Positions 47,286 to 60,001 of a stretch of DNA of 64,000 nt are shown here, piece after piece. Below the pieces are notes generated by a model, which worked only from the letters and a program-made list of their open reading frames with translations, did not search any database and had not been told where the DNA came from. The position numbers and the translations under genes are program-made. The stretch comes from Rhynchosporium graminicola (taxonomy: Eukaryota > Ascomycota > Leotiomycetes > Helotiales > Ploettnerulaceae). Where the stretch lies: positions 400,015-464,014 of the forward strand of contig FJUW01000042.1 in NCBI GenBank assembly GCA_900074885.1, written 5' to 3'. Each line of letters starts with the position of its first letter. Position 1 is the stretch's first letter.

Positions 47286-50200
47286 TTCTAATTGCTTTTA
47301 CTTAATATTAGTCTAAATAGTTATAATAGCTTAAAGCGGAGAATCTTCTATTACGTTAACCTGACTTATACTCTAAGACGATTCTATTAGGGCCTAGATA
47401 ATACCCGGCGATATACTAGTAGATAACCTTTTAGTTCTATAAGAGAAACTCTAATTGCTAAAGAAATAGAATAATATCTTAGATAACCTTATAGTTAAGT
47501 GCTAATGAATATTTAGCGAAGACCTTACTTAATACCCTCCGGAAGCTACTATAAGAGCACGACTCTATTAAGCTTATATATCCGAAGACCTTACCCTAAG
47601 TATAAAGAGAGATACTAGTCGATTAGTAGCTCCTAAAGAATTACTAATTCCTCGCCGGGATAAAGGTAAATATATAATTCTATCGGAATACGAGAGTAAG
47701 AGCTAAAGAGAGCTTACTAAGTACTTATAAGCTTATAACCGAGTCTTCGATTACGATACTAAAGGGTACTTAACTAATCTCGTTAAGATTAAATAAGTAG
47801 TAATACTATTTCGTAAGGAACCGGCGAATACCTAGGAAAAGTTTAAGAAATATACTCTAGATACCTTTTATAAGATAACTTAGGAAAGTTATAAAGAGTT
47901 CCTAGCGAATCTCTAGCTACTCCTTATCTTACGAAAGGTAGCTAACTTATAGGCCTACGAGAACGCTTACTAAAGGCTAGATTAACTAATTAGGGAGTTC
48001 GTGAATTACCTTAAAGAAAAAGAGGAATAACTTAAACTCTTTACTAAGCGCTAATTACGAGATATCTTATTTAATAAGATCCGCTCAGAGATTCGCTAGA
48101 AAATCGTCGAGAATAGCTAAGCTAATAGACTTTAGACCTAAGACTAAGTTATTTCTGCTATTACTCTTTAAGAGACTTATACTTTATCTAAAAGTACTAA
48201 TAGTAATAAAAGATAAAAGGAACTTAAAGAGTAGAAATATAAGGAGTTAAACGCGAAGAAGGACGACTCGTATAAGCACTAGCGAAGAACTAACGATCGA
48301 CGAGATAAGAGCTGATAAAGATAAGAAAGGAGGAAAGATCTAAATAGTATCTTTATTAGGGATTAGCTAATAAGACGGAATATCTCTAAGGTTTAGTATT
48401 ACTCTTATAACGAATATAGATATATTTCTCTGAACTATCTAAAATCAAATACTAGCGATACTAAAGATAAACGCTAAGGAAAGCTATAACTTATAGTATC
48501 TTCTACGTTCGGACCGGGTTTACTAGATAATAAGATAGAAATCTAAATGAAGATTCTATCTTAAGGTAAGTAGAAATCGATAATTACTCTTATTAATAGT
48601 AGAGCAGAAGATAACTTTATATTAAGACTAATTACTAAAGAATACGAGCTTAAACTTACTAGCGAAGGACTAAGGACTTTCTAGATACTTTTATAGAATA
48701 AAGGCGTTATCTTTAGTACTATAGTCGCCTAGGTAGAGATAGCTAATTCGATTAGATAGACTAGAGTCGATACTCTTCGGCTAAGAGTTATCGATATACT
48801 AAGTATAGATCTAATATTAGGGTAGCTATAGTTAGAGAATATAGATCCTCAGATAAGCTTTAAGAATAAGTAGTAGAGATTCCCTTATAATTTGAAGGAC
48901 TCCGATAACCTTAATATTATAGTACCTCGAGCTTTTACGACTCTTATTAATAAATAGAAATCTCCTGTATACGCTATAATACCTAACTTACGTATAATAC
49001 GCTAGATAGATACCGGCGATACGCTTATTATTCCCTCTGTATATAGTGACTTTAAGGACATATTCTCTAAGGAGAAAGGAAGTAAGCTACCTCTATTAAA
49101 GGGCTATTAATACGCTATCGAGTTAGAACTAGGATTAAAGATACCTTATTCTCTAATCTATAACCTCTCTGAGAAGGAACTAGAGGTTCTCCGGGAATAC
49201 CTCGACTTATCAGAGGCGAAGAGTTAGATAAGGAAGAGTAAGAGTCTTATAGGTATACTTATTCTTTTTATACCTAAGAAAGATAGTAGCCTTCGATTAT
49301 ATATCGATTACCGGGCTCTGAATAAAATTACGATTAAGGATCGGTACCCTCTATTATTAATTAGCGAAATATTAGATAAGCTCTAGGATACTAGAGTATT
49401 TACTAAACTAGACTTATAAAACGCCTACTACTGTATCCGAATTCGCTAAGGTAATAAATAGAAGACTATATTTCGTACCCGATATAAGTATTACGAGTAT
49501 TAAGTTATACCGTTTAGATTATTAAACGCACTAGCGACCTTCTAAGTATTTATTAATAATACGCTAGCGGGCCTCGTCGATATTACTTATATTATATATC
49601 TTGATAATATCCTAATCTATTCTACTAACCCTTTATAATATAAATAACACGTCCGCTAAGTACTCGAGAGACTTCGATATATAAACCTCTTTATTAAGTT
49701 ATTAAAGTGCTTCTTTAATACTAAAAGTATAGAGTTTCTAGGATATATTATCTCTTTAGCTAGCGTTTTAATAGATATAAGCCGGATAGATACTATTAGG
49801 GAATAACTAGAGCCTAAAAGTATTAGAGATATATAAGTCTTTATCGGTTTTATAAACTTCTACTAGCGATTTATCGTAAGATTCTTAGCGATTACCTGAC
49901 TTCTAATAAGTTTAATAAGTAGTAAGAAGAAAAGGTAACCTGCCCTTACTTTTAGATAGAGTACTATAGAAAGGGAGGCTTTTAACGCGTTAAAAGATAT
50001 ATTTACTATAGTACCTTTTCTTATGTACTTCGATCTACTGAAGCCGAGAAAGCTAGAGACTAACGCTTCTAGGTTTACTATTACGGGAATTCTCTCTTAG
50101 CCTAGAGAGTAGCCGGCGAAAGAAAGGGAAAAGGCCGTCTAGCACCCTATCGCGTTCTTTAGTAAAAAGCTAGAACTTACCGAGTTGAATTATAAAGTAT

Positions 50201-52439
50201 ATAACTAAGAACTCCTTATAATTATTAAGTGTTTTATATACTAGAGGTATTACCTTAAAGGTAGTATAGCTCTAGTTAAGGTATTAATAGACTATAGTAA
50301 CTTCCGTCACTTTATAATTACGATAGTATTAAGCCGGCGATAAGCTAGATAGGCTCTAGAGCTATCTAAGTATAACTTTATATTAAGTTATAGATAAGGG
50401 AAAAATAATCCTGCCGATAAACCGTCGAGAAGGCCTAACTATAAGCTAGCGAAAGATAAGGAAAATATTATACTCCCTACTTTGTAAAATAAGCTACGAA
50501 ATGTAATTAAAGATAAGTTAATCTGCGTACCTAGTAAAGCTAGCGATATGATAGAGAGTAACCGGCGTCTGAATAATAGTATATTATACCGGTTAACTTA
50601 GATTCTATAACCTACTAACGATACTTCTTTAAAAGGAGTATCGATCGAGGCTATAGATACGACCTCTACGCCTAACTAGCGATATATACCTATAAAGCTT
50701 AATAGTTCATAGAACTTATTTAGAGGTCTGGACACCCTCTTAAGAGGCGCTAGCGAGGAGCCGGGCGCTAGCTAGTATAGCTATGGATATATTATACTAC
50801 GGTTTTTTATAGCGAGAATTATAAGAACTAAAACAGTAAACCCTGAATCGAACTTACTTCTCTTAACGCTTATAAAGCTATAGAAAAGGGACGCCTTTAC
50901 TATTGAGAAGTTAGCTAGATTATAGAAAACCGGGGATATAGATTAGAGTATCGATAGCGAAAGACTACTTAGATACCGGCGAAAGGCTTACGTTCCGCTG
51001 GACGAAGCTATCTGTACTGAAATTATAAAGATATACTATAATAATCTAACTATAGGCTATTTTAGTTAAGATAAGACGCTAAAGCTTATCTAGCGAAAGT
51101 ACTATTAGCAGAAGATAAAGCTAGACGTTAAAGAATATATTAAAAGTTACGATATTTATTAAAAGATAAAAGTAAGAAGAATAAAGATAGCCGGCGAGAT
51201 ATAAGCGCTTAGCTAGCTAAGTAAGCCGTTTAAGTCTATAACTATAGACTTTATTATAGATCTACTACCTTATAAAGGGAGCTCTATAGGAAGAATCTCC
51301 GATAGTTTACTAGTGATCGTTAATAAATACACTAAAGATATAGAGTATATTCCTTACTTGAAGATAATTAATACGCTAGACTTAGCTCGGCTATTTATCG
51401 ACTATTAGTTCAAGGACTACGGATTACTTACGGTTATTATTACTAATAGAGGTTCTGTTTTCACTTCCAAGTTCTAGTAAGAGGTATACTTCTACCTCCG
51501 AATAACGAGAGGTCTTTCGATAGCGTTTTACTTATAAACTGATAGGTAAACGGAATAATAAAACTAAGCTATAGAAGTATAGCTATAGTATTTCGTATAC
51601 TATCTTTAAGACGATTAAGTAGACCTATTACCTATAGCGAAATTCGCGTATATAAATATATATTATAAGGCTATTAGAATAAATCTAAATAAGACTAAGT
51701 ATAGAATTACGCTAGATAATCGCTAAAGTATCGAGGACGATCCTATAAGAGGGGAGATACTTACTACTAAAGAAAGAGCAGAAGAAGTAGTTAAGAAACG
51801 CTAAGAGCTAGAGAATAACTAGCGAAGAACTAAAGAAACCTAGGCGAAGTAGTATAATAAGAACTATCGACTAGTTAAATTAAAAGTAGATTAATAAGTC
51901 ATACTCTTAATAAAGAATATTAAAACTATTCGATCGAGTAAGAAGCTAGACTACTAATTTCTAGGGCTATTTAAGATCAGCGAAAGAATTAGAAAGTAAG
52001 TATATCGATTAGATTTACCTACTAAGTATAGTCGGCTATATAACGTCTTCTATGTCTTACTATTAGAACTATACTAGTAAAGGCCCGGCGAGTCGTCGGA
52101 GGTTATCTAACCTGACCTTATCGATAGCGAAGAATCATAAGAGGTCGATTCCTTACTAGACTAGCGAGTAATTAAGAGGAGAGAATAATTCCTAGTAAGA
52201 TAGAAGGGGTTTACTTTTGCTTATAATTCTTAGGAGCTAAAAGAAAACCTCTAGGGACTCTAGAAAGAAATCAAAGCTTTAAAAAATTAAAACGCTATAG
52301 AAAGACTAGCGAAACGCTAGCGAAAGTGAAATGATACTTGTAAAAGGATATATACCTTTCTGTTTTTTCCTATAGGGTTTTATAGTTTTAAAGGTATATT
52401 AGAGATTATAAATCTAGTAGAGGTCTAAAGGGAAAAAGA

Positions 52440-53500
52440 GGTTTTATTATCTATACGGATCGCTAGTAAACTAGCTCTCGCCGGATAAACTCTGATATAT
52501 CGCTAAAGAAAGTTTACTTAGTAACCTCCTGATTAGTAGTATCTATATCCCTATCCGGGACTTCCTCTCTATTAACCTCTAGCTACGCATCTAGTAAAGC
52601 TACCTATAGAAAGAATCTAGTATAAATAGTACGGAAGTCCTTCGCTAAAGATTAGTAAGGAACTCGCTAGAGAGATTAATTCATACTATACGGAGACTAC
52701 GAATTTCCTCTAGAAGAGTAGTATTTATAATATCGATAGTAGTAGTAACTTTAGCTATAGAGCGCAGCGTATGCCTAGATACTTTAGCGATCGCTGACGT
52801 AATACTAGAGGATAGCTTAGTATTAGAATTAATAACTAGCTTCTAAGGAGATTTAATAGCTATAGTATTACTAACTTTAGAAGTGTAATTAGCTCGCTTC
52901 TTCTCTGTATTAAAGCGTGCCTAGGTAATCTTTAATGCTTCTTTAGAACTCTTGCCTATTACTACTTTTAAAGCTATATCTTATAGTTAGCTAAGAATAC
53001 CTATTAGGATAGCTAGAACCTCGTTAGCTATTAGCTAAGTATTCGCTAGAGAGAGGAAATTTATACTTATATCCTCGTAAGATTTACCCTTCTTAATATA
53101 GTCTATATACTTACTAGTAATAGAGTTAAGAGCTAAAGTGCACTTCAACTTAAGGAATAGAGTATACTCGCCGGCGTATCGCAGGTAAGTCTCCGGACGC
53201 GATATCTCCTTATTTACCTTAGTATAAGCCTTTAACTTTATCTGCGTATTCTTTCGACTAGTATAGAGGGTCTTATTATAACGAGCAGAGGGGCTACTAT
53301 CTTAGCTCGGCTCGCCTTTAGTATTCTTGTTATTATCTTCTGCTCGCTAGCGCTTAGTCGATAACCCGCTAGCGACTACGGTTTTTCCCTTATTAATAGG
53401 AGTAAAAGTATTACTAGAAGGAAGGGTATCTTTGAGCGAACTACTAGCGGCGCGCTTACGAAGGTTCTTAGGAGCTAAAAGGTCAAGTTAGTACTACCTG
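52440..53500 (-). pseudogene. antisense open-frame relic in the 3' region of chromovirus B2
   Basis: Reading the minus strand from about 53500 to 52440 gives roughly 300 codons in one frame. The few interruptions are TAG or TAA, the products expected from RIP of Trp or Gln codons. The predicted protein is Ser/Thr/Lys-rich (LAPKNLRKRAASSSLKD, YLRYAGEYTLFLKLK, KGKSYEDISINFLSLANT) with no recognised domain. It sits between the chromodomain and the 3' LTR, opposite to pol. Antisense accessory frames are known in some plant LTR elements; the function is unknown. Confidence 0.4.
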
Positions 53501-53763
53501 ATACCTTATATTTATAACTTACGTATAGTTATTATTATTATTGTTAGTTATTTAAGAAGGGAGAGAAGAGAGAAGGTTAAGAGTTATATAGAGGAGTTAC
53601 CTAGCGCTATACCCCGTATTCTAGCCTTACTAATAATAAAGAAGAATTAGAATAAAGGTGAATCCTGAAAGGAATGCCTCGCTAGCGCCTCGCTGAAGTA
53701 TCGCCGGCTAGGGTATTTTAACGCTTTTACTTCTAGGATAGAAGTGTTTAAGAGGGGAGATAT

Positions 53764-53945
53764 TATAATAGGTCTATGCGCCTAGTGCTTCCTACTCCTG
53801 TATTTCAGAATTAGAGAGGAAGGAAGAACCTTCTCTCCTTAGTAATTAGTTTCTATATTAACCAGATTATTACTAGCGAACCTCTAGCGACTATTCTACT
53901 ATTCCATTATGCCTATTTACCTCAGCGTACCAAGTGATCATTATA
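53764..53945 (+). repeat. 3' LTR of element B2
   Basis: 182 bp, TATAATAGG...GATCATTATA. The terminal TG and CA are mutated to TA. It is followed by the target-site copy ACTAT and then by the continuation of B1. Confidence 0.9.
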
Positions 53946-54211
53946 ACTATTAAGAAGGCCTGATCATAAGCTAGTAAAAGATAAGGAAAATATTATACTC
54001 TTTACTTTATAAATAAGCTACGAAGTGCAATTAAAGATAAGTTAATCTATATACCTAATAAAGCTAGCGATACGATAGAGAGTAACTAGCGTCTGAACGA
54101 TAGTATATTTACTAGTTAACTCAGATTCTATAACTTACTAATAATACTTCTCCAAAAGGAGTATTAATCGAGGCTATAGATATAATCTCTATACTTAACT
54201 AGCGATATATA
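53946..54211 (+). mobile_element. continuation of element B1 after the B2 insertion
   Basis: Aligns with B2 from about 50425 to 50692 (AAGAAGGCCT... through TAACTAGCGATATATA). Joining 47103 to 53951 restores the collinear order, proving the nested insertion. It is cut at 54211 by the LTR of A2. Confidence 0.85.
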
Positions 54212-55161
54212 TGTAACGACATAAGTATCACGAACCAGTATAGTTCTTAGCACTAAAACCGTCCTAGCACCAGAATACTAACGGTACTACCTAGTGGTAA
54301 GTACTAGACGGGTTTTAGTACTAGAAAAGAGTTAGTACTATTAGAGGAAAGGCACTAATATAGTTATAGTATAAACTAGCGAGTAGTACTATATATCTAC
54401 CTGTATTAAAGTAATAGCTATAGGTGATCTAGGATCATATGATATACTAGACTACTAGATAGGTCGCGAGAGCTTACGCGCTCTATAAGACGGTCTTGTA
54501 TAGCTAGTATAAGGGAACGAAGATTCTATATAAGACTAGTACTTCTGCTATTAGATAGGAGCTTCGCACTTAAATTCGCACTTAAATTCATATAGTAATT
54601 AATACTTACTTATAATATCTTAATTCTAATTAAGAACTAAACTTCTTATTTACTTTACTTTATAGCTAATACTAACTAACGAGCTTATATACCGCGTACT
54701 AGTCAGAACTAGGAATATTATATTTTAAGTACCTTACTTAAAGTATTATTAGTAAGAACGAAATAGCTACTAAAGAAGGATTTATCGTAAGAGAAAGCTC
54801 TTAGACTAGTAAGCTAGATAAAGTTAATAAGGTCGATAAGAGTATACTACTTCGTATGAACTTATCTAATACTTATTATAGGAACTATAATAAACTAGGA
54901 TAGTTTATTCTCTAGTACTAGATATACTTCGCTTTTAATAAGGATAAGTTCGAAGCAGACTCCCTTAAAGTACTATAGATCGCTTTATTCCTCTGCGATA
55001 CTATAGCTTACTAGATTAAGCTAGCTCTAAGTAACTACTTAATTAATCGATACTTATCTAGAGCTTATTCTATTACTATAACTGAAAAAAGCTGAGTTAT
55101 CTTTCGAATTCTTATAAGCTTTACTAATACTATTAAAGGAGTCTTCGGAGACCCTAATAAG
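54212..55161 (+). mobile_element. Ty3/gypsy element A2, 5' part
   Basis: Begins TGTAACGACATAAG and follows A1 through LTR, leader and the beginning of gag, ending at the same FGDPNK-coding position, where D1 is inserted. Relative to A1 it keeps an extra segment in its first 40 bp and has a small tandem copy of CGCACTTAAATT near 54566-54590. Confidence 0.85.
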
Positions 55162-55396
55162 TGTGACGCTTGCTCTAGAAAGGTCTTAAAACTACCTGAG
55201 TAATAAGATCTTATATTGCTATGAATATAAAGTAGTAAGAATCACTTGAGAATCTATAACTAAGGAGTAAAGAAGTAGAGGGAGAAGGGGAGTATATATA
55301 TGAAAAGGGGCCCCTAAACTCTACTCGTGTAATCTCGCTTAGTAGTAAGTGTTTCTACTAATAGGGAGAAACCTCTAAACCTGACTAGTCGTTATA
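55162..55396 (-). repeat. LTR of element D1 (3' LTR)
   Basis: 235 bp, TGTGACGCTTGCTC...CTAGTCGTTATA in the plus reading. It is the reverse complement of the LTR at 59767-60001, of identical length. Confidence 0.88.
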
Positions 55397-58300
55397 CTAC
55401 TCCCTCCTCCGAAAAAAGCTCGCCCTCGAGCGTTAGTTTATTTCTTTATTACTATTAAGGTAGTCGTAATTATTAATTCTATCGTAGAAAGCTTTTAGCT
55501 AATCAGGTAGTCTAGCAGGAGGTCTAGCTTACGTTAGGTTATTAAGGTGGAATTATTATAGCTTAGCGGGAGCGTATTTAACGTCTATAGCGTCGTACTA
55601 TATGAGATCGACGTCTTAATTTAACTAGGAAACTCGGTATAAGAGGCTATTACGCTACTTACAGCATATAAGTATATCTTCGATCTCCTATTCATTATTA
55701 CTAGTGATATTAATAAGTAGTAGTAGTAATAAGGTTTATCTTAGTAAGAGGTCGTTTAGATACTTCTATAGCTTAGTAGTAGGGAATACGTTATATACTT
55801 TTATACTAGTAGAGAGCTCTAGATAATAAGAGCTTCTGACCTTTTTAATTATATAGAAAGGTCTATTAGTCGGGAAGTCGAGTTTTTTACTAGGTTAAGT
55901 ACTTATAAAGTAGTGTATATCTAGCTAGATAAGGTTATCTATAGTAAAGTCGACTTTATAGCGTAAGCGATTATAGGATTAGGATATCTTAGCTTATATA
56001 CGTTAGAGGTTTAATTAAGCAGTAGTCTAAGCGTCGCGTAGACAATTAGTGTAATCTAGAGCTTATTAAGTATTTAACTTATTAGTAAGCGTAATAAAGT
56101 TAGGTAGGTTTTTCTAATTCTAATTAACGCGAGATATATATCTATAAACGACTTTAAAGGGTAAGAGACCTCTAAGGGATTTATAAGGGAGAGTTATCTA
56201 GGCGTAATCTATAATAAGTAAGAATTCCGACTAGTTATCTTAATAGTAAGAGATAAAAGGTCGTAATCTGCATTAGAGATATTAGTTATAGATCTCTATT
56301 TAGCTATCTATTTATAAGTAATCTGCTATAGAAAGCTATCTTTTAGTACTAAGAATTATAATAACTATAGTCTAAAAACAGGAAATAAATTAAGGCCCTC
56401 TATTAGAGGTAATTATTAATAGAGCTCCGAAATAGCAGTATACGTAGTATAAGTAAAGCTTTATAAGGTCGCGCGTATCGGAAGTCTTTCAGTATAGAAT
56501 ACTAATTGCTTATTTACTGAAATAGTCGATAAATATAAGAATATTATCGTAGCTATATTTATCGTAGTTAAAGCTATAGTAGTTAACTGTAATATACTCC
56601 TATAGACGTGATAGTATAGGCAGAGGTTAGAGGAGGCCCGGTTTCTTATCGTGCGGCACTTGAATTCGTTAGTAAGTATAATAGTTATAATAGTACTAGT
56701 TAATAGTTAAAGCGATTCCGTACTACTAGTATTATAATACTAGTAGTTATAAGGTCTTCTTTATACTTAGATAAGCAGTCTCTAATTAGTTGTATACTTC
56801 GCGTATAAGTAGCGTGCGAAAGTATAAAACGTTAAGTACGATTAGTCTTCCTTTATAGAGTAGAAGATCTTTTTCTATAGTTAGTTTTCTAGGAGTAGTA
56901 GAGAGAGCTTATTTCCGTAGTACTTAGAGTAATAGCGTAGTACGATTAGCGTTAAGTACTTACTATATTATAGAAAAGACTAGCGATAGGTCGGCGACTT
57001 CTAAGGCGTTAATAAGCTTAAAGTTATCTATAGAGTTAGAGCTATTCCGGAGGTTACTTATAAGTAGTACTAGATCGATTTAGTCTTCGCGTAGTAGCTA
57101 CTATAAACGCTAGGTTCTTTTAGCGTTATTCTGATCGTCTAATTTATTTATTCTACGAGAGAGAGTATTAGTAAGTAGATTATACTTCCTAGGTCGATAA
57201 GTAATTATAAAGTTATAATCTGCGAGTAGCTTAGCTTATTAGGCTTATTATACGTTTAGCTATTTAGAGGTTATAAAGTACTTAAGAGCTTTATAATTAG
57301 TAATAACGCGAATCTGATATAGTACGCTTATAAGCTTAGATCTCTAGTTACTAAAAGATCGTATAATTATAAGTATTTCCTTATCGTAGATAGCGTAATT
57401 AAGCTTAGCAGGTAGTATAGTCTTAGAGAAGTAAGCTACTAGGAACTAGTCTTCGTTGTACTATTACGATAGTATACCTACTATTACTCTATTACTAGCG
57501 TCTATTTCGATCATATAAAGTAGATATTACTAATAGTAGTAGAGGAGTAGTACCGAAGTAAGAGCGTACTTTAGGTGATTAAAAGCATCTTTATACTCCT
57601 TAGCGAAACGAAATAATACGTTGTTTTTAGTGAGTTATATAAGAGGTTTTGCGATAATTCCGTAGTCTTTAATAAATCGTTAGTAGAAGTTATAAAAGCC
57701 TAAGAACGATTATACGCCCTTAACTATAGTCAGGTAATTCTAAGATTATATAATATTAACCTTCTTAGGGTCTACCTCGATCCTAGAAGTAGAGATAATA
57801 AATCTAAGGTATTTAGTATAAGTAATATTAAATTCATACTTCTTAAGGTTAGCTTATAATCTAGCGTCTTATAATTATTATAGTACCTTATATACGTATA
57901 ATTAATACTAAAGTGAGTCGTTAGAGTAGATCAGAATATCGTCTAGATATACTATATAGAAGTCGTCTAAGTAGTCGAATAAGATATTATTCATATATCG
58001 CTAGTATATCGCAGGGCTATTAGTCAGACCGAAAGGAAGTACCTTACACTTATATACGCTATAATAGGTCCGGAAGGTCGTATACTCTTTAGAGGCTAGA
58101 TCTATTCGAATTCGGTAGAACGCCTAGCGAATATCTAGTTTAATGAATATCTTAGTAGTAGAGATTCTAGCTAGCGTTTTATCGATTAATAGTAATAGAT
58201 ATTAATCCTTTCTCGTGAGGTTATTAAGTGCGCGAAAGTCGATATAGAATCTTAGACTTCTATTAGCTTTCTTAACGAAAAGAATAAGTATAGCGTATAG

Positions 58301-58900
58301 TACTTAAGAAGGTTTAATAAAACCTTTAGCTAAGTTATTAGTAATATATACCTTAACGACTTTAAGTTCTTTAGCTAATATCTTATATAAGAGAGAGTAT
58401 TTAAAGCTCTTCTTAGCCCTTTCCTTAAGCTTAATTTAGTAATCGTATAAGCGATAAGAAGGGAGAATATCGCTAGCTTCCTTAGAAAAGACGTATACTT
58501 ACTAGTTATACTTATAAGGGATCTATAGTTCTAAATCTAATTCTCTTAAGCTAATAGTAAATTACTAAGCGGTTTTATAACGTTCCGTAAGGTTAATAGT
58601 TAAAGATATGATAGTAGTATTATATTACTAAACTGCGATTCGGTCGTTAAGAAGCTTATTTATCTCGTGAAAGGTAATAGAGAAGATCTTATTATTAGAA
58701 GACTTCTAGCGTTTATATAAGAGATAGAAAGCTAGGCTGCTAATTATATAAATCTCTAGCGTAGGAGGCTCTAGAAGAGGTCTGAGTATACGAGGTGATC
58801 TTAGTCGCTTCCGAAATATCGTAGTAGCTATATTTATACTTTAAGTAGCTTCTGTTAAGTCGCGAGATAGTATTCCGAGTAACTATTAATCTATAGTATA
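55162..58900 (-). mobile_element. Ty3/gypsy element D1, 3' part, inverted
   Basis: Minus-strand element whose 3' LTR is 55162-55396. Immediately inside the LTR, on the minus strand, is a polypurine tract (GGAGGAGGGAG), fixing the orientation. The RT region (about 57650-58480) is the reverse complement of the D2 RT at 63150-63990, and the right end matches D2 near 62590-62670. The right end is lost where the LTR of D2 begins at 58901. All frames carry stops. Confidence 0.87.
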
Positions 58901-58989
58901 TGTGACGACCTGTCAGGTTTGGAGGTCTCTCCCTATTGGTAGAAACACTTACTGCTAAGCGAGATTATACGAGTAGAGTTTAGGGGCCC
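58125..58989. repeat. first copy of near-identical 865-bp repeat before the N
   Basis: Matches 58991-59855 with a constant offset of 866. The only difference I noticed is A/G at 58142/59008. It contains the right end of D1 and the first 89 bp of the D2 LTR. Probably the overlapping end of a contig. Confidence 0.85.
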
Positions 58990-58990
58990 N
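58990..58990. other. assembly gap (single N)
   Basis: The only undetermined base in the window, placed exactly between the two copies of the 865-bp repeat. Confidence 0.98.
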
Positions 58991-59855
58991 TAGCGAATAT
59001 CTAGTTTAGTGAATATCTTAGTAGTAGAGATTCTAGCTAGCGTTTTATCGATTAATAGTAATAGATATTAATCCTTTCTCGTGAGGTTATTAAGTGCGCG
59101 AAAGTCGATATAGAATCTTAGACTTCTATTAGCTTTCTTAACGAAAAGAATAAGTATAGCGTATAGTACTTAAGAAGGTTTAATAAAACCTTTAGCTAAG
59201 TTATTAGTAATATATACCTTAACGACTTTAAGTTCTTTAGCTAATATCTTATATAAGAGAGAGTATTTAAAGCTCTTCTTAGCCCTTTCCTTAAGCTTAA
59301 TTTAGTAATCGTATAAGCGATAAGAAGGGAGAATATCGCTAGCTTCCTTAGAAAAGACGTATACTTACTAGTTATACTTATAAGGGATCTATAGTTCTAA
59401 ATCTAATTCTCTTAAGCTAATAGTAAATTACTAAGCGGTTTTATAACGTTCCGTAAGGTTAATAGTTAAAGATATGATAGTAGTATTATATTACTAAACT
59501 GCGATTCGGTCGTTAAGAAGCTTATTTATCTCGTGAAAGGTAATAGAGAAGATCTTATTATTAGAAGACTTCTAGCGTTTATATAAGAGATAGAAAGCTA
59601 GGCTGCTAATTATATAAATCTCTAGCGTAGGAGGCTCTAGAAGAGGTCTGAGTATACGAGGTGATCTTAGTCGCTTCCGAAATATCGTAGTAGCTATATT
59701 TATACTTTAAGTAGCTTCTGTTAAGTCGCGAGATAGTATTCCGAGTAACTATTAATCTATAGTATATGTGACGACCTGTCAGGTTTGGAGGTCTCTCCCT
59801 ATTGGTAGAAACACTTACTGCTAAGCGAGATTATACGAGTAGAGTTTAGGGGCCC
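58991..59855. repeat. second copy of near-identical 865-bp repeat after the N
   Basis: Repeats 58125-58989 and then runs on into the remainder of the D2 LTR. Near-perfect identity, in a region where true repeats diverge heavily, argues for an unmerged contig overlap. Confidence 0.85.
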
Positions 59856-60001
59856 CTTTTCATGTATATACTTCTATTATCTCTCTAATTCTTTACTCTT
59901 TAGTTATAGATTCTTAAGTGATTCTTATTACTTTATATTTATAGTAATATGAGGTCTTATTACTTAGGTAGTTTTGAGACTTTTCTAGAGTAAGCGTTAT
60001 A
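59767..60001 (+). repeat. 5' LTR of element D2
   Basis: 235 bp, TGTGACGACCTGTCAGG...AGTAAGCGTTATA. The first half keeps many CA/TG steps. Confidence 0.88.

Larger units (their letters stand above)
47104..53945 (+). mobile_element. full-length Ty3/gypsy chromovirus relic B2 (6842 bp)
   Basis: Bounded by two 182-bp LTRs and flanked by the 5-bp duplication ACTAT (47099-47103 and 53946-53950). A polypurine tract, AAGAGGGGAGAT, lies directly before the 3' LTR. Internal order: gag (47300-48350), zinc knuckle (about 48393-48443, all Cys/His read as Tyr), protease, RT with YLDNILIYS in place of YLDD (about 49350-49630), RNase H (about 50030-50440), integrase with its central D and a second catalytic D read as N (about 51000-51950), and a C-terminal chromodomain (about 52145-52265, VDSLLD..VIKRRE.FLVR.KGFT). 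Stops throughout show it is dead. Downstream of pol lies an extra 1.4 kb with an antisense frame, listed separately. Confidence 0.92.

Noticed and set aside
42000..54000. Interspersed similar blocks as a CRISPR-like or satellite array
   Set aside because: The similar blocks are collinear copies of retroelements separated by kilobases, not short regular repeats with spacers.
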